A DNA stretch of 6,752 nucleotides from an uncultured Microbacteriaceae bacterium (GTDB taxonomy: Bacteria; Actinomycetota; Actinomycetes; Actinomycetales; Microbacteriaceae). A model generated the notes under the pieces. The model worked only from the letters and a program-made list of their open reading frames with translations, searched no databases and was not told the DNA's origin. The DNA lies in NCBI GenBank assembly GCA_903882245.1, contig CAIRWJ010000111.1, positions 1 to 6,752 of the forward strand. The letters are read 5' to 3'. Shown here piece after piece: positions 1 to 6,752 of the stretch. A program made the translations under genes and the position numbers. The first letter of the stretch is position 1. Every line of letters begins with the position of its first letter.

Positions 1-1666
1 GGTGAGCGGTTACCTCTTCGAGTTCGCGAACGGCTTGGAGGTCATGAATCGAACCACGGACGGCAATCGCGCGCGTCGACGGGGGGAATCCCAAAGCGCG
101 TCGTTCCCGCAGTTCCGTCTCGACGATTGTCTCCCACTGGTTTGTCGCGAAGAGACTGGCAAAAGCTCCCTCGACGTTAGCCAGCACCACGGGAGCGTCG
201 TTCGCCGCGAGGCTGGCCGCATGGCCCCACCAACGCAGACAATTCTCGGAGGTCCGCAGCCCGGGACGTTGTAGTTCTTTGTCCCCGTCGACGATGAGGA
301 CCGCCTCGTATCCGCCAGCGACGATTGGCTCCGCACCACGGGTCGCAATGACGAGCGAAGGGCGGCGCGGAACTTCGAGCGCGCGGTGTTCGCCGTCAGC
401 GACCACGACCGGTACGCCGGGAAACGCTCGGCCCAGTTCATCGGCAGTACGCACGGAACCGACACCGGACCACGCCGTTTCGCGCCCAGAACAGTGCGAG
501 CACTTCACGCCGATGGGTGCACGTCCACACACTCGACACAGCACCGTTCCGTCGCGAGTTCCCGACAGCAACGATCGACACGTTCCGCATCGATGGGGCG
601 TTCTGCAGTCGGCACACACAACCTGCGGGGTGAACCCGGGGCGCGACACCTGCACCAGTACCGGACCACGCTCCAATGCGTCGCGCAACACGCGCCATCC
701 ACTGGTGGGGATGCGGGCGCGCGACGCAAAACCATCGTCAGTGACGTCGTTGGCCAACATGACCGTTGCCCTCGACGGAGATTCCGTAGGGGGCTCGACA
801 AATCCGAGTTCGACGAAGCGCGCCGATTCGACTGACGGCGTGATCGACGCGAACACGAGTCGGCCGCCCTCGAGGGAATTACGAACGACGGCGGCATCTC
901 TCGCGTGTACGTAGGGGGTGTGCGGCTCCTCAAGAAGCGGATCGGATTCGTCGACGATGACAAGTAGCTCGAGGTCAATGACAGGTGCGTAGACAGCGGC
1001 CCGTGTTCCGATGACTACCCGCGCATCTCCCGAGAGGATGTCGAGGTAGCGCCCGTAACGTTCGGATGGCGTTCCCGAAGAATCGACGGTGACGTGGGAT
1101 ACGTCTTCAAGCGCGCGACTAAGGAGTGCGAGGTCGCGCCAGTCGGGTACAACGACAATCACTCCGGCTTCGGCAACCCTGACGAGGTCTGCTATCTGGC
1201 TGAGCGATCGGAGGGTTGGTCCCTGAGTCGTTTCGGTGACGCCCGCATCAAGACTCATAACCGTTCGAATCGACGGCCGCGGGGTTGGCATCGCGCGCGC
1301 CACAAATGAACGCCCCTTCTCTATTCGAACGCCACGTTTGGGGATTGCACCGCGCAACACGTCCGCCGCGCCGCCGCCGTTACGGTCGGCGACACTTCGC
1401 GCGAGAGCCCACAGGGCGGGCGTGAGCACCGGCACGCTGCCGCTTGCCGACTCGATTTCGGTCAGAGTTATTCCCGAGGTCGACTTTTCCGAGATGTCGA
1501 CGACGTACGCATCGATACGACGGGAGCCACCTTTACCCAACGGCACTCGAACCCTGCTCCCGACGACCACCTCATCTGACAGTTGCTCTGGAATTAGATA
1601 ATCGAGTAGACGGTCAAGTCGCGGAACGGGTGACTCAACTAGTACATGGGCGACTCGTCGCGACAC
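1..1666 (-). CDS. priA: Primosomal protein N' (PriA), actinobacterial helicase-inactive form, partial (C-terminus off the left edge)
   Basis: Replication-restart protein of the PriA family, which recognises stalled forks and helps reload the replicative helicase. I translated the frame by hand: 555 codons from a GTG start stay open to the window edge, with the last ~100 residues missing (family ~650-700). The N-terminus has the family's DNA-binding pattern (LDRLLDYLIP, residues ~17-26), followed by VADRNGGGAADVLRGAIP near 80-95. A zinc ribbon of four CxxC pairs is complete (Cys 351/354, 360/363, 377/380, 389/392), and LGFPP lies at 525-529. No Walker A GxGKT is present, and the DEEH box is replaced by DESD at 239-242. 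This matches actinobacterial PriA, which is thought to lack helicase activity. The start lies 2 bases after the metK stop. No clear Shine-Dalgarno is seen, so translation is probably coupled to metK. I chose this start because the N-terminal family pattern begins at once. Confidence 0.93.
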   Translation of the reverse strand, partial: MSRRVAHVLVESPVPRLDRLLDYLIPEQLSDEVVVGSRVRVPLGKGGSRRIDAYVVDISEKSTSGITLTEIESASGSVPVLTPALWALARSVADRNGGGAADVLRGAIPKRGVRIEKGRSFVARAMPTPRPSIRTVMSLDAGVTETTQGPTLRSLSQIADLVRVAEAGVIVVVPDWRDLALLSRALEDVSHVTVDSSGTPSERYGRYLDILSGDARVVIGTRAAVYAPVIDLELLVIVDESDPLLEEPHTPYVHARDAAVVRNSLEGGRLVFASITPSVESARFVELGFVEPPTESPSRATVMLANDVTDDGFASRARIPTSGWRVLRDALERGPVLVQVSRPGFTPQVVCADCRTPHRCGTCRSLLSGTRDGTVLCRVCGRAPIGVKCSHCSGRETAWSGVGSVRTADELGRAFPGVPVVVADGEHRALEVPRRPSLVIATRGAEPIVAGGYEAVLIVDGDKELQRPGLRTSENCLRWWGHAASLAANDAPVVLANVEGAFASLFATNQWETIVETELRERRALGFPPSTRAIAVRGSIHDLQAVRELEEVTAH

Positions 1667-1668
1667 AG

Positions 1669-2844
1669 TTACCCGATTTCGGCAAGAGCGGCGCGAATGG
1701 CGTCAACGCGGTCGAGACGCTCCCACGTAAAATTGTTCCCTTCGCGACCGAAGTGACCGTAGGTTGACGTCTCGCGGAAGTTACGATTGAGCAGGTCCAA
1801 GTCGCGGATGATAGCGGCTGGACGCAGATCGAAAACAGATTCGAGAACGCGTTGAATCGTCTCAAGCGGCACGGTTTCGGTGCCAAACGTTTCGACATAT
1901 AGACCGATTGGTTCTGCGACTCCAATCGCGTAAGCGACCTGCACCTCGAGCCGATCGGCGAGACCCGCCGCGACAGCGTTCTTTGCGACCCAACGCATGG
2001 CATACGCTCCCGAACGGTCAACCTTTGACGGGTCTTTTCCAGAGAACGCCCCGCCGCCGTGACGAGAAGCGCCACCGTAGGTGTCCACAATGATCTTGCG
2101 ACCGGTCAAGCCAGCGTCGCTACCCGGTCCACCGTGCTCAAACGAGCCCGAGGGGTTGATGAAATAGGACACAGTCGTCATGTCGAGACCCGAGCCTTCA
2201 AAAACCGGATCGATAACGTGTTCCCGGATGTCCGCGCCAATTCGTTCCTGTGAGATGGGGAGTCCATCGATGTTTGGCGCATGTTGTGAAGAGACCACGA
2301 TGGTGCTGACGCTTCGCGGCACCTGTCCGTCGTACCCGATAGTCACCTGGGTTTTCCCATCCGGCCGAAGGTAACCGAGAATGCCCTCTTTACGAACATG
2401 CTCAAGTCGTTCTGCGAGACGGTGCGCGTAGAAGATCGGTGCGGGCATTAGCACGGGCGTTTCGTTGCACGCGTATCCAAACATCAGCCCTTGGTCTCCG
2501 GCCCCGAGTTCGTCGCCATTGTCGACGGCACTGCTTATCTCGGGCGACTGCTCGACAATCGACAACATGATTCCGCAGGTTCGTCCATCGAAATCGACGT
2601 CGGCGGAATCGTAACCGATATCAAGAATCACATCACGGACGACCCGGTCAATATCAACGTAGCCTTCAGTACGTACTTCCCCGGCGACATGGATGAGGCC
2701 ACCGGACGCGAGGCATTCAACGGCGACTCGTGAGTTACGGTCATGGGCGAGAATGGCGTCAAGAATGGCGTCCGACAATTGGTCGCACAACTTGTCCGGA
2801 TGACCGCTCGTGACGGACTCACTGGTGAAAAGACGGAGGGTCAT
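1669..2844 (-). CDS. metK: S-adenosylmethionine synthetase (methionine adenosyltransferase)
   Basis: Cytoplasmic enzyme making S-adenosylmethionine from ATP and methionine, with release of phosphate and diphosphate. The 391-residue product is near the usual length (380-400). Visible motifs are GHPDK at 14-18 (ATP and Mg binding), GAGDQG at 104-109, PDGKTQV at 151-157, GLTGRK at 235-240 and [16 protein letters not shown] at 253-268, so the catalytic His, Asp and Lys residues known from the family are kept. The open frame runs 48 codons further upstream into rpoZ, but that extension is Ser/Arg-rich and unlike MetK. The ATG at 2844 begins [18 protein letters not shown], which matches the family N-terminus. 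It lies 13 bases after the rpoZ stop with no strong Shine-Dalgarno (only GGTG). Two oddities: the loop before GAGDQG is short (VDNGDEL), and the adenine-side segment reads SFEHGGP instead of the usual RFVIGGP. Stop is TAA. Confidence 0.97.
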   Translation of the reverse strand: MTLRLFTSESVTSGHPDKLCDQLSDAILDAILAHDRNSRVAVECLASGGLIHVAGEVRTEGYVDIDRVVRDVILDIGYDSADVDFDGRTCGIMLSIVEQSPEISSAVDNGDELGAGDQGLMFGYACNETPVLMPAPIFYAHRLAERLEHVRKEGILGYLRPDGKTQVTIGYDGQVPRSVSTIVVSSQHAPNIDGLPISQERIGADIREHVIDPVFEGSGLDMTTVSYFINPSGSFEHGGPGSDAGLTGRKIIVDTYGGASRHGGGAFSGKDPSKVDRSGAYAMRWVAKNAVAAGLADRLEVQVAYAIGVAEPIGLYVETFGTETVPLETIQRVLESVFDLRPAAIIRDLDLLNRNFRETSTYGHFGREGNNFTWERLDRVDAIRAALAEIG

Positions 2845-2857
2845 AGAGACACCGGAG

Positions 2858-3106
2858 CTACTTAGTGTTATCGAGCTCGACGAGTCCCTCGTTGATTTCA
2901 CGCATTGCGATGGTAAGCGGCTTCTCATCAACCGAGAACTCGACGAGGGGTCCGGCCGTGGTGACGGTACCTTCCGCACGCTCGACATAATAATCGTTGA
3001 TCTCGCGGGCTCGCTTCGAGGCGACGATTACGAGCTGGTACTTGGAATCGACCTTCTCAAGGAGTTCGTCAATGGGAGGGTCAATGATGCCCTTGCTCGT
3101 GTTCAT
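2858..3106 (-). CDS. rpoZ: DNA-directed RNA polymerase omega subunit
   Basis: Small RNA polymerase subunit that binds the beta' C-terminus and helps assembly of the core enzyme. The 82-residue product has the actinobacterial omega pattern throughout: [11 protein letters not shown] near residues 6-16, [18 protein letters not shown] at ~20-37, GPLVE near 52-56 and [15 protein letters not shown] at ~61-75. The ATG start is supported by a GGAAGG Shine-Dalgarno six bases upstream. The gene lies 15 bases after the gmk stop and 13 bases before metK. The gmk-rpoZ order is general in bacteria. In other actinobacteria coaBC (dfp) usually follows rpoZ, but here metK follows directly. Stop is TAG. Confidence 0.97.
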   Translation of the reverse strand: MNTSKGIIDPPIDELLEKVDSKYQLVIVASKRAREINDYYVERAEGTVTTAGPLVEFSVDEKPLTIAMREINEGLVELDNTK

Positions 3107-3112
3107 AGTTCG

Positions 3113-3118
3113 CCTTCC
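3113..3118 (-). promoter_or_regulatory. Ribosome binding site of rpoZ
   Basis: GGAAGG lies six bases before the rpoZ ATG, in the 15-base gmk-rpoZ spacer. It is the only clear Shine-Dalgarno at a gene junction in this window, and it supports the chosen start and independent initiation of rpoZ. The other junctions have weak or no such sequence and rely on overlap or very short gaps. Confidence 0.6.
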
Positions 3119-3121
3119 GAC

Positions 3122-4000
3122 CTAGTTGTCTGTCATCAAGTCTACGACGGCTTCCGCTGCCGCATCGACATCGTCGTTGATAACTGTGACGTCGAATTCG
3201 GATTGAGCATCGAATTCAACCTTCGCGGTCTCGAGTCGACGGGTCTGCTCTTCTGGACTCTCGGTTCCTCGAGTCTGCAATCTGCGAACAAGTTCATCCC
3301 ACGACGGTGGGAGAAGAAAAACAAGAATCGCTTCTGGCATCGCCTGTTTTACCTGGCGTGCCCCCTGAATATCGATTTCGAGGATAATGCTCGAGCCGCT
3401 TTCGAGTGCAGCCACTATCGGACCGCGCGGAGTCCCATAGCGATGCTGTCCGTGCACAACAGCCCATTCCAGCATCTGTCTAGTTTCGACGAGGCGGTCG
3501 AACTCATCATCGCTGACGAAGCGGTAATGCTCACCGTCCACTTCGCCTGGACGTGGGGCGCGTGTCGTCGCGGAGACAGAGAATTTGACGCCCGGGTGGC
3601 GCTCCCTAATCCGCGAGACAACAGTTCCCTTACCGACGGCGGTCGGTCCCGCTACGACAACAAGCCGACCGCGTTGCGTAGCATTGCTGTCGGGTGTCTG
3701 TCGTTCGTGCAGCCACACCCTCAGCGCTTCCGTCTGACGTGCTCCCAACGCCCCCAGCCGTTTCCGTGGAGAAATCTCCAGGACGTCAAGGATTCTAGGG
3801 ATTTTGATGAGCCCGATTCCGCTGATACTTCCAAGAAACTCTGTAATCCGCAGACCGGCTGCAGGTGAATCGGGGTCTCGCCACGCCTCGCGCGCGACCG
3901 AGAGCGGGGTTCTCGCACAGGTCTGAATCGCTCGCTTCACGGCCGCCCGTGCTCGCCGTCGCTCGACAGCAATGAGTGAGGCTTCCCTGGGGTCTCGCAT
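3122..4000 (-). CDS. gmk: Guanylate kinase with N-terminal mIHF (integration host factor) domain
   Basis: A 292-residue fusion. The C-terminal ~182 residues are guanylate kinase, which phosphorylates GMP to GDP with ATP: P-loop GPTAVGKGT at 118-126, GMP-binding segment at 141-162 containing SATTRAPRPGEVDGEHY, LEIDIQGARQV at 207-217 and lid arginine region RRLQTRGTE at 239-247. The first ~100 residues match mIHF, the actinobacterial DNA-binding protein related to Mycobacterium Rv1388: a basic helix (AVERRRARAAVKRAI, 11-25), a middle helical part (LRITEFLGSISGIG, 50-63), and the helix-turn-helix end DVLEISPRKRLGALGARQ (72-89). In many actinobacteria mihF is a separate gene just upstream of gmk; the fused form fits Microbacteriaceae. 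The ATG shares one base with the pyrF stop (TAATG), with a weak GGGA five bases upstream. Stop is TAG. Guanylate kinase activity is certain from motifs; DNA binding by the fused domain is inferred. Confidence 0.95.
   Translation of the reverse strand: MRDPREASLIAVERRRARAAVKRAIQTCARTPLSVAREAWRDPDSPAAGLRITEFLGSISGIGLIKIPRILDVLEISPRKRLGALGARQTEALRVWLHERQTPDSNATQRGRLVVVAGPTAVGKGTVVSRIRERHPGVKFSVSATTRAPRPGEVDGEHYRFVSDDEFDRLVETRQMLEWAVVHGQHRYGTPRGPIVAALESGSSIILEIDIQGARQVKQAMPEAILVFLLPPSWDELVRRLQTRGTESPEEQTRRLETAKVEFDAQSEFDVTVINDDVDAAAEAVVDLMTDN
3701..3970 (-). other. mIHF-like DNA-binding domain within the gmk fusion
   Basis: This marks residues ~11-100 of the gmk product. The region aligns from memory with actinobacterial integration host factor: an Arg/Ala-rich first helix, then LRITEFL, GIGLIKIPRILDVLEI and SPRKRLGALGARQTEAL. 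In Rv1388 the corresponding end reads LEIAPTRRLRGLGDRQRKALL, a clear match. A short linker (~101-110) separates it from the kinase P-loop domain. Domain edges are approximate. Confidence 0.85.
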
Positions 4001-4809
4001 TAGAGTCCCAATTCTTGCAGGTAATGATCGATTGCACGTGGCATGTTCGCGAGACCTTCTCGGACGACACTTCGACTTACCGACGGAATGACCCGCTTCG
4101 TCGCTCCTCCGAAAATGGTCGAGATATCGGCCAATGACGCGCCTTGCGCACCAAAACCCGGTGCCAGCACGAGCAACCCGTCGAGATCGGCCGCGGTCAA
4201 GCCGCTGTCAGCGAGACCGCGTGTCGCACCAACCACGACGCCTACTGTGTTGGTTCCACCCGATCGTTCACGCGCAAAACGCGCAACGAGTGCAGGCAAC
4301 GTAGCGCCCGCGATTGACGCACGTTGCACATGACCGGCATCGGGGTTCGACGTTGCGCTGAGCACGAAAACAGTCGACCCTGTGGTCTCTGCCAGCGAGA
4401 AAACGGGCTCAAGCGCGTCAAAGCCCAGATAGGGACTCACAGTCAGAGCATCGCTCTGTAGCGGGCCGGTTCCCAGCCACGCGTCCGCATATCCGTGCAT
4501 CGTTGACCCGATATCACCGCGCTTCGCATCAGCGATGACCGCGAGACCGCCCTCACGTGCTTCTCGGATCACAATTTCCAAGACGCCAAATCCACGTGAA
4601 CCAAAACGCTCGAAGTACGCGACTTGAGGTTTCACGATTCCCACTCGTGGCGTCGCGGCAGCGACAACTGCTCGTGCAAATTCCAGGGCTCCCTCGGTGT
4701 TATCGGGCAGCCCCGCCGCCTTAAGTGCATCGGAGCTCGGGTCGATACCGACGCAGAGCGGTCCGGCCGACTCGACGATCGAGTCAAACCGCGCGCCGAG
4801 GCCCGTCAC
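4000..4809 (-). CDS. pyrF: Orotidine-5'-phosphate decarboxylase
   Basis: Last step of de novo UMP synthesis: decarboxylates OMP to UMP in the cytoplasm. The product is 269 residues, as in the longer actinobacterial/myxobacterial class of the family. Motifs, numbered from the GTG at 4809: substrate-side CVGIDPS at 19-25, [14 protein letters not shown] at 60-73, catalytic [10 protein letters not shown] at 94-103 with the active-site Lys at 96, TVSPYLG at 123-129, VVGATRG near 192-198, and the phosphate-binding [10 protein letters not shown] at 215-224. Two GTG codons in a row (4812 and 4809) could start it. I prefer 4809 because it makes the common four-base GTGA overlap with the carB stop; starting at 4812 adds one residue. 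Coupling to carB translation is likely. TAA stop shared in part with the gmk ATG. Confidence 0.96.
   Translation of the reverse strand: MTGLGARFDSIVESAGPLCVGIDPSSDALKAAGLPDNTEGALEFARAVVAAATPRVGIVKPQVAYFERFGSRGFGVLEIVIREAREGGLAVIADAKRGDIGSTMHGYADAWLGTGPLQSDALTVSPYLGFDALEPVFSLAETTGSTVFVLSATSNPDAGHVQRASIAGATLPALVARFARERSGGTNTVGVVVGATRGLADSGLTAADLDGLLVLAPGFGAQGASLADISTIFGGATKRVIPSVSRSVVREGLANMPRAIDHYLQELGL
4806..4809 (-). other. Four-base GTGA overlap, carB stop / pyrF start
   Basis: On the minus strand GTGA contains both the pyrF GTG start and the carB TGA stop. No good Shine-Dalgarno lies at the usual distance (a GGAT is further upstream), so the arrangement points to re-initiation by ribosomes finishing carB. 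It would tie the amounts of the first and last pyrimidine enzymes together. Confidence 0.6.
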
Positions 4810-6752
4810 CACGAGGCTCGATCCATGGCATATTCCTGTAGCGAACGAACGTTGATGGGCTCACTAGACGATTCGATTGCTGCGACCGCGGCGGACACCT
4901 GGGCGATGGTCGTCACAAGCGCTTTATCGGCGGCCACTGCTTCCCGCCGGATTTCCATTCCATCAGCGCGGGCGCTTCGACCGGACGGGGTGTTGATTAT
5001 GAGATCGACCGATCCCGAGCGAATCAGGTCAATTATCGATTCTTCTCCTGCGTTGGCCTCGTAGTGTTTGCGAACGGTCGTCACGGGGACACCATTGCGG
5101 GCGAGAATAACCGCGGTACCTTCGGTTGCCAGCACGGTGAAACCCAGTTGCGCGAGCCGTTGCATGGGAAGAACTATGGACCGCTTGTCGCGGTCGGCGA
5201 CGGACACGAAAACCGTGCCGCTCGTCGGCAAGCCACCGTAGGCAGCGTCTTGGCTCTTTCGAAAAGCGAGGGGGAAGTTTCGGTCGATTCCCATGACCTC
5301 GCCGGTAGACCGCATCTCGGGTCCTAAGACGGCGTCAACCACACGACCTTCGACCGTGCGGAATCGTTTGAACGGTAGGACCGCCTCTTTCACCGCCACC
5401 GGTGCTGAACGGGATACGACAGAGCCGTCGTTCTCGGGCAGATGTCCCTCGAGAACGAGCTCGGCGATAGTGCGTCCGACCATAATCAACGACGCGGCTT
5501 TGGCTAGTTGCGTGCCCATCGCCTTCGAAACGAACGGGACCGTGCGGCTTGCCCGCGGGTTGGCTTCCAGAACGTAGAGAACTCCGGCTGACACTGCGAA
5601 CTGGACGTTGAGCAATCCGCGAACACCGATTCCGACGGCAATCAGTTTCGTCGCCGCAGTCACCTGATCTATCACCCCACGCCCTAGGGTGACCGGTGGC
5701 AGCGTGCACGCCGAATCGCCGGAGTGGACTCCCGCTTCTTCGATGTGCTCCATGATGCCGCCGATGTATAATCGCTCACCGTCGTAGAGTGCGTCGACAT
5801 CGATTTCGATCGCATCGTCGAGGAATCGATCGACAAGGAGTGGCGCGTTGGTTCCGATGATGGACGATTCGGCGATCCGTTCGAAATAGTCTCGAATCGA
5901 TTCCGCGTCGTAGATGATTTCCATTCCGCGACCACCGAGAACATACGACGGACGCACTAACACTGGGTACCCGACATCGTGAGCGACAGTGATGGCCGAC
6001 TCCACATCGAACGCGACACCGTTGCGCGGTGCAATAAGGCCGCAGGAAACGAGTACCTCGGCGAAGCGACCGCGTTCTTCTGCGATATCGATTGCATCAG
6101 GGCTCGTCCCCAAAATCGTCACGCCATTGCGCTCCAACCCGTGAGCAAGCCCCAGCGCGGTCTGACCGCCCAATTGAACGACTGCACCAAGTATGGTCCC
6201 ACTCGCGCTCTCAGCTTCGATGACCGCGAGAACATCCTCCAGCGTGAGCGGTTCGAAATAGAGACGGTCACTGGTGTCGTAGTCGGTTGAGACCGTTTCT
6301 GGGTTGCAGTTGATCATGATGGTTTCATAGCCCGCGTCGGACAGTGCAAACGACGCATGAACACAGGAATAGTCGAACTCGATCCCCTGGCCGATGCGGT
6401 TTGGGCCAGACCCGATGATGATCACTTTCGTCCGGTCTGACGGGATGACCTCTGTCTCGGTGTCGTACGACGAGTAATGGTAGGGCGTCAACGCAGGGAA
6501 CTCGCCCGCGCACGTGTCTACCGTCTTGAACACGGGGCGGATGTCGTGTTCCAGTCGGAACGCCCGCACCTCGTCTTCGGAAGTTTCCCAAATGTCGGCG
6601 AGTTGAACATCACTGAAGCCGTGATTCTTTGCCGTGCGAATCGCGTCTGCCGTCATGGACCCAGCGGACAATTCTGACGCAACCTCGTTGATCAGCACTA
6701 TTTGGTCGAGGAACCACGGATCAATCGCGGTTGCCTCGAACGCCTGCTCAGA
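4806..6752 (-). CDS. carB: Carbamoyl-phosphate synthase large subunit, partial (N-terminal part off the right edge)
   Basis: Makes carbamoyl phosphate from bicarbonate, ammonia (delivered by CarA from glutamine) and two ATP, for pyrimidine and arginine synthesis. The 648 residues present are the C-terminal ~60% of a protein of about 1,100. The frame is open to the window edge, beginning [19 protein letters not shown], inside the oligomerisation domain. The second ATP-grasp half follows, with [16 protein letters not shown] at window residues ~114-129, [14 protein letters not shown] at ~266-279 and [16 protein letters not shown] at ~396-411. The last ~140 residues are the MGS-like allosteric domain: [13 protein letters not shown] at ~512-524, LATEGTA at ~541-547 and INTPSGR near 586-592. 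That domain binds effectors such as UMP in relatives. No frameshift or missing key residue seen. The TGA stop overlaps the pyrF start. carA is expected just beyond carB to the right. Confidence 0.97.
   Translation of the reverse strand, partial: SEQAFEATAIDPWFLDQIVLINEVASELSAGSMTADAIRTAKNHGFSDVQLADIWETSEDEVRAFRLEHDIRPVFKTVDTCAGEFPALTPYHYSSYDTETEVIPSDRTKVIIIGSGPNRIGQGIEFDYSCVHASFALSDAGYETIMINCNPETVSTDYDTSDRLYFEPLTLEDVLAVIEAESASGTILGAVVQLGGQTALGLAHGLERNGVTILGTSPDAIDIAEERGRFAEVLVSCGLIAPRNGVAFDVESAITVAHDVGYPVLVRPSYVLGGRGMEIIYDAESIRDYFERIAESSIIGTNAPLLVDRFLDDAIEIDVDALYDGERLYIGGIMEHIEEAGVHSGDSACTLPPVTLGRGVIDQVTAATKLIAVGIGVRGLLNVQFAVSAGVLYVLEANPRASRTVPFVSKAMGTQLAKAASLIMVGRTIAELVLEGHLPENDGSVVSRSAPVAVKEAVLPFKRFRTVEGRVVDAVLGPEMRSTGEVMGIDRNFPLAFRKSQDAAYGGLPTSGTVFVSVADRDKRSIVLPMQRLAQLGFTVLATEGTAVILARNGVPVTTVRKHYEANAGEESIIDLIRSGSVDLIINTPSGRSARADGMEIRREAVAADKALVTTIAQVSAAVAAIESSSEPINVRSLQEYAMDRASW

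Noticed and set aside
279..914. A 211-codon plus-strand open frame opposite priA
   Set aside because: The product is a Ser/Thr/Arg-rich, low-pattern sequence. The minus strand in the same place encodes a continuous PriA with its zinc ribbon.
1..1666. Possible broken priA, because several shorter minus-strand open frames (for example 10-465 and 505-978) overlap here
   Set aside because: Hand translation from 1666 to the left edge gives one uninterrupted PriA frame of 555 codons. The shorter frames lie in other phases.
2845..2988. A 48-codon upstream extension of metK into rpoZ
   Set aside because: The extension is Ser/Arg-rich, overlaps the coding part of rpoZ in another frame, and precedes the standard MetK N-terminus.
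2845..3121. Possible terminator or promoter in the gmk-rpoZ and rpoZ-metK spacers
   Set aside because: The spacers are only 15 and 13 bases, with no inverted repeat, T-run or -10/-35 pair.
2810..3868. A 352-codon open frame on the plus strand, opposite rpoZ and gmk
   Set aside because: It runs antisense through two well-recognised genes and the spacer between them. The translation has no family resemblance, and its openness follows from the codon bias of the minus-strand genes.
4043..4333. Plus-strand open frames opposite pyrF and carB (also 4624-5064, 5293-5577 and 5979-6290)
   Set aside because: All are antisense to clearly recognised enzymes and show no domain pattern of their own.

Overview
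The window is a gap-free run of six genes, all read on the minus strand, so the order of transcription runs from the right edge to the left: carB (3' part only), pyrF, gmk, rpoZ, metK, priA (5' part only). Spacers are 0-15 bases, and I see no RNA gene, mobile element, CRISPR array, terminator or intergenic promoter. GC is roughly 57% (four 60-base rows counted by hand).

The organism is very probably an actinobacterium of the family Microbacteriaceae. The order carB-pyrF-(mihF)-gmk-rpoZ-metK-priA is the actinobacterial core cluster. PyrF is the long class with a [10 protein letters not shown] motif, and PriA is the actinobacterial form without a Walker A motif. The guanylate kinase carries an N-terminal mycobacterial-type integration host factor (mIHF) domain, a fusion I associate with Microbacteriaceae. 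The moderate GC and tight spacing would suit one of the smaller, aquatic members of that family, but that is inference.

Layout: 6752-4806, the C-terminal ~60% of the large subunit of carbamoyl-phosphate synthase. 4809-4000, orotidine-5'-phosphate decarboxylase, starting inside the carB stop by a four-base GTGA overlap. 4000-3122, mIHF-guanylate kinase fusion, its ATG sharing one base with the pyrF stop. 3106-2858, RNA polymerase omega subunit. 2844-1669, S-adenosylmethionine synthetase. 1666-1, the first 555 codons of PriA.

Together the genes cover the first and last steps of de novo UMP synthesis, GMP-to-GDP phosphorylation, an RNA polymerase assembly subunit, the methyl-donor enzyme and a replication-restart protein. 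The overlaps and short gaps suggest one polycistronic, partly translation-coupled transcript.

No wholly new system is evident. The points most worth checking are the mIHF-Gmk fusion, the absence of coaBC from its usual place between rpoZ and metK, a MetK with two local departures from the usual actinobacterial sequence, and a PriA that has lost its ATPase motifs but kept all eight zinc-ribbon cysteines.
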